64,000 bases of DNA from Cognataquiflexum rubidum (GTDB lineage: Bacteria > Bacteroidota > Bacteroidia > Cytophagales > Cyclobacteriaceae): the NCBI RefSeq assembly GCF_022538115.1, contig NZ_JAKZAL010000007.1, positions 124,001 to 188,000 of the forward strand, written 5' to 3'. Below the pieces are notes generated by a model that was given only the letters and a program-made list of their open reading frames with translations, did no database searches and had not been told where the DNA came from. Numbering within the stretch: position 1 is the stretch's first letter; each line of letters opens with the position of its first letter. Below, piece after piece: positions 33,628 through 41,999 of the stretch. Position numbers and translations under genes: made by a program.

Positions 33628-35928
33628 ATGAAAAGATTTCTTAAGCTTTTGATTTATCCGGCGGCATTCACTTTGGTACTGGCTTGTAATCCATCGAAAG
33701 ACGACATGTCTTTGGAGGAAATGTATACCCATAAATCCGATTCCATCATTTCCATCATGACTTTGGAGGAAAAAATCGGACAGCTGAATCTTCCTGCCTC
33801 AGGTGATTTTACCACAGGTTTGGCTTCGAGCTCTAATATCGCAGAAAAGATCAAAGCAGGAAGTGTAGGTGGATTGTTCAATATCAAAACAGCAGAAAAA
33901 ATAAGGGCTGTTCAGAAAATTGCGGTCGAAGAAAGCCGTCTGAAAATCCCATTAATATTTGGGATGGATGTCATCCACGGATACGAAACCCTTTTCCCGA
34001 TTCCAATCGGAATGTCAAGTATTTGGGATATGGAATTGGTAGAGAAATCGGCACGTATCGCTGCCATCGAAGCTAGTGCAGATGGGATCAACTGGACTTT
34101 TTCGCCTATGACGGATATTTCCCGTGACCCAAGATGGGGAAGGGTGTCTGAGGGTAGTGGTGAGGATCCATACCTTGGCGCACAGATTGCCAAAGCCATG
34201 GTCAAAGGCTATCAGGGAGATGACCTCAGCCTGAACAATACGATTATGGCCTGTGTCAAGCACTTTGCCTTGTACGGTGCACCGGAAGCAGGAAGGGATT
34301 ACAATACCGTGGATATGAGCCGCATCAGGATGTATAATGAATATTTTTTGCCTTATAAGGCTGCAGTGGATGCCGGAGTTGGATCGGTGATGACCTCTTT
34401 CAATGAAATCGAAGGCGTACCTGCCTCAGCCAATAAATGGCTTATGACGGATGTCTTGAGAGACCAATGGGGTTTCAATGGTTTTGTGGTGACTGACTAC
34501 ACTTCTATCAATGAAATGGTTGAACATGGAATAGGTGACCTGCAAAAAGTATCAGAACTTTCACTCAAGGCAGGTGTAGACATGGACATGGTGGGAGAAG
34601 GTTTTTTGACCACGCTAAAACAGTCTTTGGATGAGGGGAAAATCACAGAGAAACAGATTGAGGATGCCTGCCGGAGGATACTGATTGCCAAATACAAGCT
34701 TGGCTTATTCGATGATCCATATAGATACGCTGATCTTGAGCGGGCAAAGAAGGAAATTTTTAATACGGAACACCGTCAAGTTGCAAGAGAAATTGCCGCC
34801 CAATCTTTTGTTTTGCTCAAAAACCAAGACAATATTTTACCTATCCAAAAGAAAGGAACCATCGCCCTCATCGGACCGCTTGCCGACAACAAGGAGAATA
34901 TGGCCGGAACCTGGAGTGTGGCAGGAAGATTTGACCAAGCTGTTTCTTTGTCTGAAGGATTGAGGAAAGCTGTCGGAGACAAAGCCAATGTCATTTATGC
35001 CAAAGGTGCCAATGTGGTGGCCGATTCTTTATTGGAATCCAGGGTCAGCATTTTTGGAAAACCAACTTACCGGGACAACCGCCCTGCCGAGGTGCTCATA
35101 CAGGAAGCTTTGGCTGCTGCAAAAAATGCAGATGTCATCGTGGCGGCTTTGGGTGAATCAGCTGAGATGTCGGGCGAATCATCCAGCAGGACGGATATCC
35201 AACTTCCCGAAAATCAAAGGGATTTATTGAAGGCATTGCTCAAAACGGGCAAGCCAGTAGTCATGGTCTTGTTTACGGGAAGGCCTTTGGCTTTGACTTG
35301 GGAAGAAGAAAATGTGCCTGCGATCCTGAATGTATGGTTTGCGGGAAGTGAGGCGGGGGATGCTATCGCTGATGTGTTGTTTGGAGATGTCAATCCATCC
35401 GGTAAACTCAGTGCAACTTTTCCCCAAAATGTCGGTCAGATTCCAATTTATTACAACCATAAGAATACCGGCCGACCACTTGCTGAAGGTCAGTGGTTCT
35501 CAAAATTCCGGTCCAATTACCTTGATGTTTCCAATGAACCGCTTTATCCTTTTGGATTTGGGCTGAGCTACACCGATTTCAATTATGGTGAAATCAAATT
35601 AAGCGGAACTGCTCTCCAAGGTGACCAAACATTGACTTTAAGTGTGGAACTCACCAATTCCGGTAAGTATGATGGTAAGGAAGTAGTCCAATTGTACATC
35701 AGGGATATCGTGGGTTCAGTGACCAGACCTGTCAAGGAATTGAAAGGTTTTCAAAAAGTGCTGTTGAAATCCGGTGAAACCAAAACCATAACTTTCGAAA
35801 TAACACCTGAAGACCTCAAGTTCTATAATTCTGACCTGAACTTTGTCTGGGAACCGGGTGAATTTGAAATCATGGTTGGAGGAAATTCACGGGATGTGAA
35901 GAAGGCTAAGGTGGATTGGAAGGAGTAG
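33628..35928 (+). CDS. GH3-family beta-glucosidase lipoprotein
   Basis: I start it at ATG 33628 because that gives a proper lipoprotein signal ending LVLAC (C20); an upstream in-frame start would overlap the previous gene and add 50 unlikely residues. The 766-residue protein has the GH3 barrel (FGMDVIHGYETLFPIPIGMS, EGSGEDPYLG, KHFALYGAPEAGRDYN with K211-H212), nucleophile D290 in GFVVTDYTSI (Tyr where many have Trp), the alpha/beta sandwich domain, and a C-terminal FnIII-like domain. Together with the GH144-like enzyme it matches the beta-1,2-glucan locus type in which GH3 releases glucose from sophoro-oligosaccharides. A general beta-glucosidase or xylosidase role cannot be excluded. Confidence 0.92.
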   Translation: MKRFLKLLIYPAAFTLVLACNPSKDDMSLEEMYTHKSDSIISIMTLEEKIGQLNLPASGDFTTGLASSSNIAEKIKAGSVGGLFNIKTAEKIRAVQKIAVEESRLKIPLIFGMDVIHGYETLFPIPIGMSSIWDMELVEKSARIAAIEASADGINWTFSPMTDISRDPRWGRVSEGSGEDPYLGAQIAKAMVKGYQGDDLSLNNTIMACVKHFALYGAPEAGRDYNTVDMSRIRMYNEYFLPYKAAVDAGVGSVMTSFNEIEGVPASANKWLMTDVLRDQWGFNGFVVTDYTSINEMVEHGIGDLQKVSELSLKAGVDMDMVGEGFLTTLKQSLDEGKITEKQIEDACRRILIAKYKLGLFDDPYRYADLERAKKEIFNTEHRQVAREIAAQSFVLLKNQDNILPIQKKGTIALIGPLADNKENMAGTWSVAGRFDQAVSLSEGLRKAVGDKANVIYAKGANVVADSLLESRVSIFGKPTYRDNRPAEVLIQEALAAAKNADVIVAALGESAEMSGESSSRTDIQLPENQRDLLKALLKTGKPVVMVLFTGRPLALTWEEENVPAILNVWFAGSEAGDAIADVLFGDVNPSGKLSATFPQNVGQIPIYYNHKNTGRPLAEGQWFSKFRSNYLDVSNEPLYPFGFGLSYTDFNYGEIKLSGTALQGDQTLTLSVELTNSGKYDGKEVVQLYIRDIVGSVTRPVKELKGFQKVLLKSGETKTITFEITPEDLKFYNSDLNFVWEPGEFEIMVGGNSRDVKKAKVDWKE

Positions 35929-35932
35929 GTGG

Positions 35933-35995
35933 CAGTATTTAGTTTTCAGTGATCAGTTTGCAGTATTCAGTCGCAGTTTCAGTACACAGGTACAA
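35933..35995. repeat. 7-bp-period array, CAGTNNN family
   Basis: The units CAGTATT, TAGTTTT, CAGTGAT, CAGTTTG, CAGTATT and CAGTCGC run in register, filling the gap between the GH3 stop and the next start. They are related to the stretch after xylB. Confidence 0.7.
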
Positions 35996-35997
35996 TT

Positions 35998-36627
35998 ATG
36001 AAATCCACAATAATAGTATTGATATTATTTAGTATTGTTTCTTGTAAATCTGTTCAAGAGCCAATTTGTAAATCAAGTTTAGAATCAAAATACTTTTTTG
36101 ACAATATAGCACTGAAACCAATTGAAATTCTACCTCATAAAAATGTACTAAGAGTGTGGATAGATAATAGTAGTTCTCTAACAGATGTATTAACAATTAT
36201 ATGGGACGATTCTGGTAACTATGCTGAGTTTGTTCGAATGGGGCTAGTATTTAGGAAAAGGATAATTGGAAAGGAGATGGTTGGAAAATATGAACAGATT
36301 GAAACTTGTCCATCACAAGGATGGGAAAACTTTTTCAACTCTCTTGACCTACTGAATCTTTCTAAGATGAAAAATCGAATCTTTAATGAAGAAGTCGATC
36401 CATCTCCCATGGCACACCCCCAAACTAATTACTTCATTGAAATAAAGATGAATGGGGTGCAGAAAAAATTCGAATTTTACACTTTTTACCCCCTTCAGAG
36501 TTTTGCTGATGATATGATGGATTATAACAACTTTGAAAAATTTATTTTAACTTCATTTCCACCATTATTTGAAAAACTTAAGGATGACCAACAGTTTTAT
36601 AAATACAGGTTAGATCATGAATATTAA
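35998..36627 (+). CDS. Lipoprotein of unknown function, AT-rich
   Basis: A short signal ends at the lipobox IVSC (C16), followed by about 190 residues that I do not recognise. The protein is rich in Phe, Asn and Lys, with no catalytic motif. The gene uses AT-ended codons such as ata, tta and aat far more than its neighbours, which suggests a separate, perhaps recent, origin. It sits between the GH3 gene and a sulfatase with repeats on both sides (CAGT array upstream, GTCTTCC units downstream), so it is probably an insertion in the locus and not part of the glycan pathway. Confidence 0.6.
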   Translation: MKSTIIVLILFSIVSCKSVQEPICKSSLESKYFFDNIALKPIEILPHKNVLRVWIDNSSSLTDVLTIIWDDSGNYAEFVRMGLVFRKRIIGKEMVGKYEQIETCPSQGWENFFNSLDLLNLSKMKNRIFNEEVDPSPMAHPQTNYFIEIKMNGVQKKFEFYTFYPLQSFADDMMDYNNFEKFILTSFPPLFEKLKDDQQFYKYRLDHEY

Positions 36628-36666
36628 AAATGCTGCCAACATTTCCCTACCTTATGGGAGGCAGGT

Positions 36667-36683
36667 GTCTTCCGTCTTCCGTC
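36667..36683. repeat. Short heptamer repeat GTCTTCC
   Basis: Two exact GTCTTCC units plus a partial third lie 78 bases before the second sulfatase. It is a small example of the 7-bp-period arrays seen throughout the window. Confidence 0.5.
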
Positions 36684-36760
36684 CTGTCTGAATCAGGAAA
36701 TAGGGTTATTGGCATCGAAGAAGGCAACAATAAATTCTAAGAAACCAAACCCAAAAAACC

Positions 36761-38407
36761 ATGAAAGTCCGTCTTTTTTTATTAATCCTATTTTTCCTTT
36801 TTTCAATATCATCATTTTCCCAATCTTCCGATAAACCCAATATCCTTTGGATTTCGGTGGAGGATATCAGTCCGCTGTTGGATGTGTATGGTGACAACAG
36901 CATCAAGACACCCAATATAAGCCGATTGGCCAAGGAAGGGATTGTTTTTACCAATGCCTTTGCCACGGCGGGAGTCTGCGCGCCAAGCCGTAGCAGCATT
37001 ATCACGGGAATGTATCCGGTCAGCATCGGTACACACAACATGCGGACTGGGCCACATTATGCTTACCGGGAACCTGAAGCGGAAGTTTACAAAACCTACT
37101 ACAGCCAAAAAGACATCAATGGAAAGAACGTCCCTGAATACGCTGCTGTTCTCCCGCCATTTGTCAAAGTTTTTACAGAATACCTGCGAGCCGCAGGCTA
37201 TTTTACCACCAATGCCGCCAAGACCGATTACCAATTCAACTCTCCGATGACTGCTTGGGATGAAATCGGAAGGGAGGCACATTACAAAAACCGGGCTCCC
37301 GGTCAGCCATTCTTCGCAGTTTTTAATCATGAAATCACCCACGAGTCGCGGGTTTTTGGAAAGAAAGCCGATCCCATGCTTTCCAATATCCAACAGGTAA
37401 AAATCCCTGCCTATTTCCCTGATTTGCCTGTAGTGAGACAGGACGTCGGGCGTGTTTATTCCAATATCATGGAACTTGATCAGCAGGTCGGGACATTGCT
37501 GAAGGAACTCGAGGATGCAGGATTATTGGAAAAGACCATCATCTTTTTTTGGTCGGATCATGGCGGTCCTTTGCTAAGGCAAAAGCGCGCAGTAGGGAAT
37601 TCGGGACTGCGTGTCCCGTTGATTGTCCGCATGCCAAATGGGCAAATGGGCGGAACAAAAGTAGAAGACATCGTTTCACTGATGGACTTGGGACCCACGG
37701 TGATGTCATTGGCAGGAATTGAACCGCCGGAGTACATGCATGGGAAGGCTTTTTTGGGAAAATACAAAAGCAAAAACCCACACGAATATGCCTTCGGTTC
37801 AGCGGACCGATTTGATGAAGCGGTGGACATGAGCCGCTCGGTGATTGATGGCAGGTTTGTATATATCAGAAACTTCAGACCTGAATTGCCACTGATTTAC
37901 CGGAATGCCTACCGAGAGCAGATTGACATGACCAAAGCTTTGATTGAAATGGATCAAGAAGGGACGTTGACAGGAGGTGCGGCTTATATTTTCATGAAGA
38001 CCAAGCCACAGGAAGAATTGTATGATTTGGCCAAAGATCCCTACGAAATCCACAACCTTGCCCAATTGCCTGAATACAAGGAAAAGTTGATGGAAATGAG
38101 GACTGCCTTGAGCAAGTGGCAATTGGAGGTAAAGGATTTGGGATTTGTTCCCGAATCCGACTTGATCAATATGATGTGGCCGGGCATGGTGCAACCTGAG
38201 ACAGCAAAGGTTGAATTTGAAAAGTCAGGAGGAAAAATTACCTTGACATCTACCACCGAAGGAGCAAGTATCGCCTATCAGATAGATAATGAAATAGGAG
38301 GGAAGCGGTGGAGGTTGTACCACGAGCCTATTCCTGAAGCCAAAAACATTGCCGCAAGGGCAGTTAGAATCGGATACAAAACCTCTGAAATCAGCCATTT
38401 TAAATAA
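36761..38407 (+). CDS. Type I sulfatase, sulfamidase/heparan-sulfatase-like, with C-terminal carbohydrate-associated domain
   Basis: A signal peptide (1-20) leads to PNILWISVEDISPLLDVYGD, where the first metal pair is E34-D35, as in the sulfamidase-like branch, instead of Asp-Asp. The formylglycine site is C73 in VCAPSRSSIITGMYP. FWSDHGGPLLRQKR supplies the later metal site. The last 60 residues (GGKITLTSTTEGASIAYQID...) look like a small Ig-like/chitobiase C-terminal domain. It is followed after 6 bases by the CE15 esterase, so the two are co-expressed. The branch suggests N- or O-desulfation of a glycan; the actual substrate is unknown. It would be periplasmic. Confidence 0.9.
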   Translation: MKVRLFLLILFFLFSISSFSQSSDKPNILWISVEDISPLLDVYGDNSIKTPNISRLAKEGIVFTNAFATAGVCAPSRSSIITGMYPVSIGTHNMRTGPHYAYREPEAEVYKTYYSQKDINGKNVPEYAAVLPPFVKVFTEYLRAAGYFTTNAAKTDYQFNSPMTAWDEIGREAHYKNRAPGQPFFAVFNHEITHESRVFGKKADPMLSNIQQVKIPAYFPDLPVVRQDVGRVYSNIMELDQQVGTLLKELEDAGLLEKTIIFFWSDHGGPLLRQKRAVGNSGLRVPLIVRMPNGQMGGTKVEDIVSLMDLGPTVMSLAGIEPPEYMHGKAFLGKYKSKNPHEYAFGSADRFDEAVDMSRSVIDGRFVYIRNFRPELPLIYRNAYREQIDMTKALIEMDQEGTLTGGAAYIFMKTKPQEELYDLAKDPYEIHNLAQLPEYKEKLMEMRTALSKWQLEVKDLGFVPESDLINMMWPGMVQPETAKVEFEKSGGKITLTSTTEGASIAYQIDNEIGGKRWRLYHEPIPEAKNIAARAVRIGYKTSEISHFK

Positions 38408-38413
38408 GCCAAC

Positions 38414-39613
38414 ATGAAATCGAAAATCAGTTTTCTCCTTTTGCTTCTCTCTTTAACAGTGAACCTTATGGCACAGATCCCCGCTAATTATGACGAAAGC
38501 AAAGTCCCTGACCTGATCTTGCCTGATCCATTTGTCAGCCTTAAGGGAAATCCGATACTGACCGTCGAGGATTGGGAAAATATTCGTAGACCTGAGATTT
38601 TGGTTCTTTTTGAAGAAAATGTATATGGACAGATCCCAACCGATTTTGATGATATTTCATTTTCTGAGATGACAAAAAGCCAAAACCCATATCCAAATAC
38701 AGCCATTCTCAAGGAGGTTGATATAAAAGTTTCTCGTGGAGGAAAAACCCACACCATGCGCTTGAATGTGTTTATCCCCAAAAATGGCAAAGGTCCTTTT
38801 CCTGTTTTTTTATTGATCAATTACCAAGCTCCATACGCGGATGGAAAATTGGTGGAGGAAGGTTTTTGGGCGGTTAAGGAATTGGTGGAAAAGGGATACG
38901 CGACCGCTTCCTTTCATGTGGAGACGGTGGCACCTGATGATAAAAATAGATTTTCTAAAGGGGTAATTGAAAGGCTGTATCCGGAACAATTGGGCCAAAA
39001 AGATGGCATGAGGGCATTGGGTGCTTGGGGTTGGGGAGCGATGCGGGCGATGGACTACTTCGAAAAAGAATCCTTGATCGATGCAAACCGCGCGGTTTTG
39101 GTTGGCCATTCAAGATCCGGAAAGGCAGCCCTTTGGGCAAGTGCCAATGATACCCGATGGGCGGTGACGATCCCCAACGAATCCGGATGCGGCGGAGCGG
39201 CTTTGTCCAAGAGAAAATTTGGGGAAACAGTCCAAGTCATCAATACGGCATTTCCCCATTGGTTCAATGATAATTTCAAGGCATTCAATGGTAAAGAAGA
39301 ACTGTTGCCGCTCGACCAACACATGCTGGTTTCCTTGGTCGCGCCACGGGCGATTTATTTTTCCAGTGCAAGGGAAGACCGCTGGGCAGATCCCAAAGGA
39401 GAGTACCTTTCGATGAAATTGGGAAGTAGGGTATTTCCTTTTATTTATGGAAAAAAGGTAAGTTTTCCTTTGGACTTTGAGGAGTTGAAAGAGCCTGTTA
39501 TTCAACCATTCGCAGGTTACCATATCCGTGAAGGCGAACATGATCTCACTCTGGAAGATTGGAAGAGTTACATGGATTTTGTGGAAATGAATTTGGGGAA
39601 AAATGATAAGTGA
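38414..39613 (+). CDS. Glucuronoyl esterase (carbohydrate esterase family 15)
   Basis: It hydrolyses esters between 4-O-methyl-glucuronic acid of xylan and lignin alcohols, or the methyl ester of that acid. A signal peptide (1-20) precedes an alpha/beta-hydrolase domain. The CE15 signature LVGHSRSGKAALWA gives nucleophile S233, NESGCGGAALSKRKFGE carries the conserved E256, and H376 in REGEHDLTLEDW is the probable catalytic histidine. At 399 residues it is full length. It is the only member of the glucuronoxylan set in this downstream block and starts 6 bases after a sulfatase. Its substrate links it to the GH67/GH10 genes 31 kb upstream. Confidence 0.9.
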   Translation: MKSKISFLLLLLSLTVNLMAQIPANYDESKVPDLILPDPFVSLKGNPILTVEDWENIRRPEILVLFEENVYGQIPTDFDDISFSEMTKSQNPYPNTAILKEVDIKVSRGGKTHTMRLNVFIPKNGKGPFPVFLLINYQAPYADGKLVEEGFWAVKELVEKGYATASFHVETVAPDDKNRFSKGVIERLYPEQLGQKDGMRALGAWGWGAMRAMDYFEKESLIDANRAVLVGHSRSGKAALWASANDTRWAVTIPNESGCGGAALSKRKFGETVQVINTAFPHWFNDNFKAFNGKEELLPLDQHMLVSLVAPRAIYFSSAREDRWADPKGEYLSMKLGSRVFPFIYGKKVSFPLDFEELKEPVIQPFAGYHIREGEHDLTLEDWKSYMDFVEMNLGKNDK

Positions 39614-39614
39614 A

Positions 39615-40135
39615 TAGACCATAGTCGATAGTCCATAGTTAGTCAGGGTCTTTGCGCTTTAGCGTGAGAATAAAATCCAGCTTCTGGAGAAGCAGGATAG
39701 CGGAAAAAAAAGAGAAGTTAATAGACCATAGTCGACAGTCCATAGTTCCTTAGGTTCTTTGGCTCTTTTCACGAGTCCAATAATCCAGCTTCTGGAGAAG
39801 CAGGATAGCGGGAAACCTTCCTTAGTAATTTTTCTTGTTTTTTCCTTTTGCGCCCTTGCGTCTTTGCGTGAGAATAAAATCCAGCTTCTGGAGAAGCAGG
39901 ATAGCGGGAAACCTTCCTTAGTAATTTTTCTTGTTTTTTCCTTTTGCGTCTTAGCGTCTTTGCGTGAGATAATTTTTTTTTCTTTGTGCCTCTGTGTCTT
40001 TGTGGGCTTTTTGTCCTTTTGTGCCTTTGCGTCTTTGCGAGAGATATTTTTATTTTTTCTTTGTGCCTCCGTGTCTTTGTGGGGTTTATATACTTTCTTA
40101 CTTTGCGTCACTGCGTCTTTGCGTGATCTTTAAAA
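39615..40135. repeat. Dense repeat region: heptamers and a 96-base tandem repeat
   Basis: This gap of about 520 bases is almost wholly repetitive. AGACCAT/AGTCGAT/AGTCCAT heptamers occur at about 39618-39645 and 39724-39750. A block containing the hairpin GCTTCT-GG-AGAAGC occurs three times (near 39675, 39783 and 39879). The last two are consecutive units of a 96-base tandem repeat. From 39840 to 40130, runs such as TTGCGCC/CTTGCGT/CTTTGCG and GTGCCTC/TGTGTCT/TTGTGGG keep a period near seven. Open frames on both strands here give low-complexity proteins (SRKDAKAQ-type on the minus strand) and I treat them as noncoding. Confidence 0.85.
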
Positions 40136-40136
40136 T

Positions 40137-41282
40137 ATGAAAAATCAAAAACACCTTTTCCAGCTCCCTGAGGACATCCATTACCTAAATGGCGCTTACA
40201 TGTCACCTTTGCTCAGATCAGTGGAAGAAATCGGCATTAAAGCCTTGATCCGAAAAAGAAACCCCACTTCCATCCAACCCAAGGACTTTTTTGAAAATGC
40301 CGAGATCCTCAAAAGCAATTTTGGGAAGTTGGTAAACTGTCCGGCAAAGCAAGTCGCCATCATCCCCGCTGCTTCCTATGGATTGAGTACAGCCGTCAAC
40401 AACCTTCCAAAAGACAACGGAAATACCGCATTGGTGGTGTCTGAGGAATTTCCGAGTGGTTATTATGCGATTGAGAAATGGTGCAGAGACAACCATAAAT
40501 CCCTCCAAACCATCAAAGCGCCGGAAACCTTAGAGAAAAGAGGGGAAAGATGGAATGCTGCAATCCTCGAAGCCATCAATAAAGAAACCGCTGTAGTTCT
40601 CATGTCGACGATCCATTGGACAGATGGGACACTTTTTGACCTTGCCGAAATAGGCCGGAAGTGCAAAGAAAACGACGCCTTCTTCATCCTGGACGGAACT
40701 CAGTCTGTTGGCGCTTTGCCGATCGATGTAGAAGCATGTCAAATTGATGCGCTGATCTGCGCGGGGTACAAATGGCTGATGGGGCCATATTCTATCGGTT
40801 TGGCGTATTATTCGGAGTATTTTAATAATGGGATTCCATTGGAGGAAACTTGGGTCAACCGAAGCAATGCCCAAAATTTTTCCGGCTTGACCAATTACGT
40901 GGATGATTATGCACCAGGTGCAGGGCGATACAATGTCGGCGAATACGGCAACTTTATCCTGCTGCCGATGATGAACGCGGCCATTGAGCAGATTTTGGAA
41001 TGGAAAACAGACAATATCCAATCTTACTGCGACGTGCTCACCAAACCTTTGATCTCCTATTTGAAGGAAAATGGATTTTGGGTAGAAGAAGACGAATTCC
41101 GTGCAAAACACTTGTTTGGGTTTCTGCTGCCTCCAAATATCTCTCAGGAAATCCTGCTCCAAAAGCTGCAGGAAAACAAAATCTACGTCTCAGTCCGGGG
41201 CAAAGCCATTCGCTTTTCTGCCCATTTGTACAATACAGAAGAGGATATTGCCGTGCTGATAAGGACTTTGAGGGAGGTTTAG
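40137..41282 (+). CDS. Class V PLP-dependent aminotransferase (cysteine desulfurase/kynureninase-like)
   Basis: This 381-residue cytoplasmic fold-type I enzyme shows a Schiff-base lysine at K212 (ICAGYKWLMGPYSIGLAYY) and the PLP-ring aspartate D186 (FILDGTQSVGALPIDV). H160 (MSTIHWTDGTLFDL) is in the usual stacking region. No cysteine loop typical of true IscS/SufS is evident, so cysteine desulfurase activity is doubtful; isopenicillin-N-epimerase-like or other transaminase activity is possible. Repeats directly precede it, and a rhodanese lipoprotein follows after 114 bases without obvious functional link. Confidence 0.85.
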   Translation: MKNQKHLFQLPEDIHYLNGAYMSPLLRSVEEIGIKALIRKRNPTSIQPKDFFENAEILKSNFGKLVNCPAKQVAIIPAASYGLSTAVNNLPKDNGNTALVVSEEFPSGYYAIEKWCRDNHKSLQTIKAPETLEKRGERWNAAILEAINKETAVVLMSTIHWTDGTLFDLAEIGRKCKENDAFFILDGTQSVGALPIDVEACQIDALICAGYKWLMGPYSIGLAYYSEYFNNGIPLEETWVNRSNAQNFSGLTNYVDDYAPGAGRYNVGEYGNFILLPMMNAAIEQILEWKTDNIQSYCDVLTKPLISYLKENGFWVEEDEFRAKHLFGFLLPPNISQEILLQKLQENKIYVSVRGKAIRFSAHLYNTEEDIAVLIRTLREV

Positions 41283-41396
41283 GTTTGGTTAAAATAAATT
41301 CCTTGTTTTGATTAAAGAGAAACTGTCTTTGTGACTTTTGTCCGCAAAGTAAAAATAGCTTTTGAAGTATCTTTGTTTCCCAAAACCCCAAGCACC

Positions 41397-41807
41397 ATGA
41401 AATACTTTGCCATTTTCCTTTTCGCCCTTACTTTTTTGGGCAGCTGCAATTCAAAAACTTCTGAGAACTCCGAGGTTTCAGGTAAAGTGGAAGAAGTAGA
41501 TGCGGTTACTTTCAAAAACCTCTTGGCTTCTGGAAATGGGATTGTTTTGGATGTGAGAACTCCTGAGGAAGTGGCACAGGGAATCATTCCTGATGCTTAC
41601 GTGATCGATATCTACCAAAGTGGATTTGAAGAAAAACTCCAAAGCTTGCCCAAAGACAAGGAAGTATATGTCTATTGCGCAGTGGGAGGCAGAAGCCGTC
41701 AAGCAGCTGATGTCCTATTGAACAACGGCTTTACTAAAGTTTACAACCTCAGTGGCGGAATAGTAGATTGGAGAAGAAACGGGTTTGAGGTGGTGAAACC
41801 GAATTAA
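41397..41807 (+). CDS. Rhodanese-domain lipoprotein
   Basis: I start it at ATG 41397, which gives a lipoprotein signal ending LGSC (C17). A single rhodanese domain follows (about 35-133), with LDVRTPEEVAQGIIP and the active-site loop at C94 in YVYCAVGGRSRQAADVL. An upstream in-frame start would add 22 residues with no signal character. The domain transfers sulfane sulfur to thiophilic acceptors. As an envelope lipoprotein its acceptor is unknown. At 136 residues it is the usual size for single-domain secreted rhodaneses. Confidence 0.88.
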   Translation: MKYFAIFLFALTFLGSCNSKTSENSEVSGKVEEVDAVTFKNLLASGNGIVLDVRTPEEVAQGIIPDAYVIDIYQSGFEEKLQSLPKDKEVYVYCAVGGRSRQAADVLLNNGFTKVYNLSGGIVDWRRNGFEVVKPN

Positions 41808-41812
41808 AGAAG

Positions 41813-41888
41813 CGAGATACGAGATACGAGAGACGAGAAGCAAGAGACGAGAAGCAAGAGATTAGAGCAAGAGATTAGAGCAAGAGCC
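41813..41888. repeat. 7-bp-period array, GAGATAC/GAGAAGC family
   Basis: About ten heptamers (GAGATAC, GAGATAC, GAGAGAC, GAGAAGC, AAGAGAC and onward) begin 5 bases after the rhodanese stop. The complement contains GTCTC and ATCTC units, relating it to the array before xylA. Confidence 0.75.
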
Positions 41889-41954
41889 TGGCAAGATCCT
41901 ATGGTTGCTTGCCCGGGTTCCATTCAAAAACTCTAGATTAATCCCCTTATTTTT

Positions 41955-41998
41955 TTCTAACCAAATAACCTCTAACCCAATAACCAAATAACCAACCC
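41955..41998. repeat. 7-bp-period array, AATAACC family, at a stop codon
   Basis: Units such as CAAATAACC, CCAATAACC and AAATAACC, with some irregular spacing, end 2 bases before the stop codon of the convergent fusion-protein gene. Confidence 0.65.
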
Positions 41999-41999
41999 C

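Noticed and set aside
39659-40111. Minus-strand open frame of 150 codons (SRKDAKAQ-type) and an overlapping plus-strand frame of 124 codons
   Set aside because: Both are translations of short repeats, low in complexity and without start context; treated as noncoding.
40137-41807. Cysteine desulfurase plus rhodanese sulfur-transfer pair
   Set aside because: The aminotransferase lacks a visible active-site cysteine loop and is cytoplasmic, whereas the rhodanese is an exported lipoprotein.
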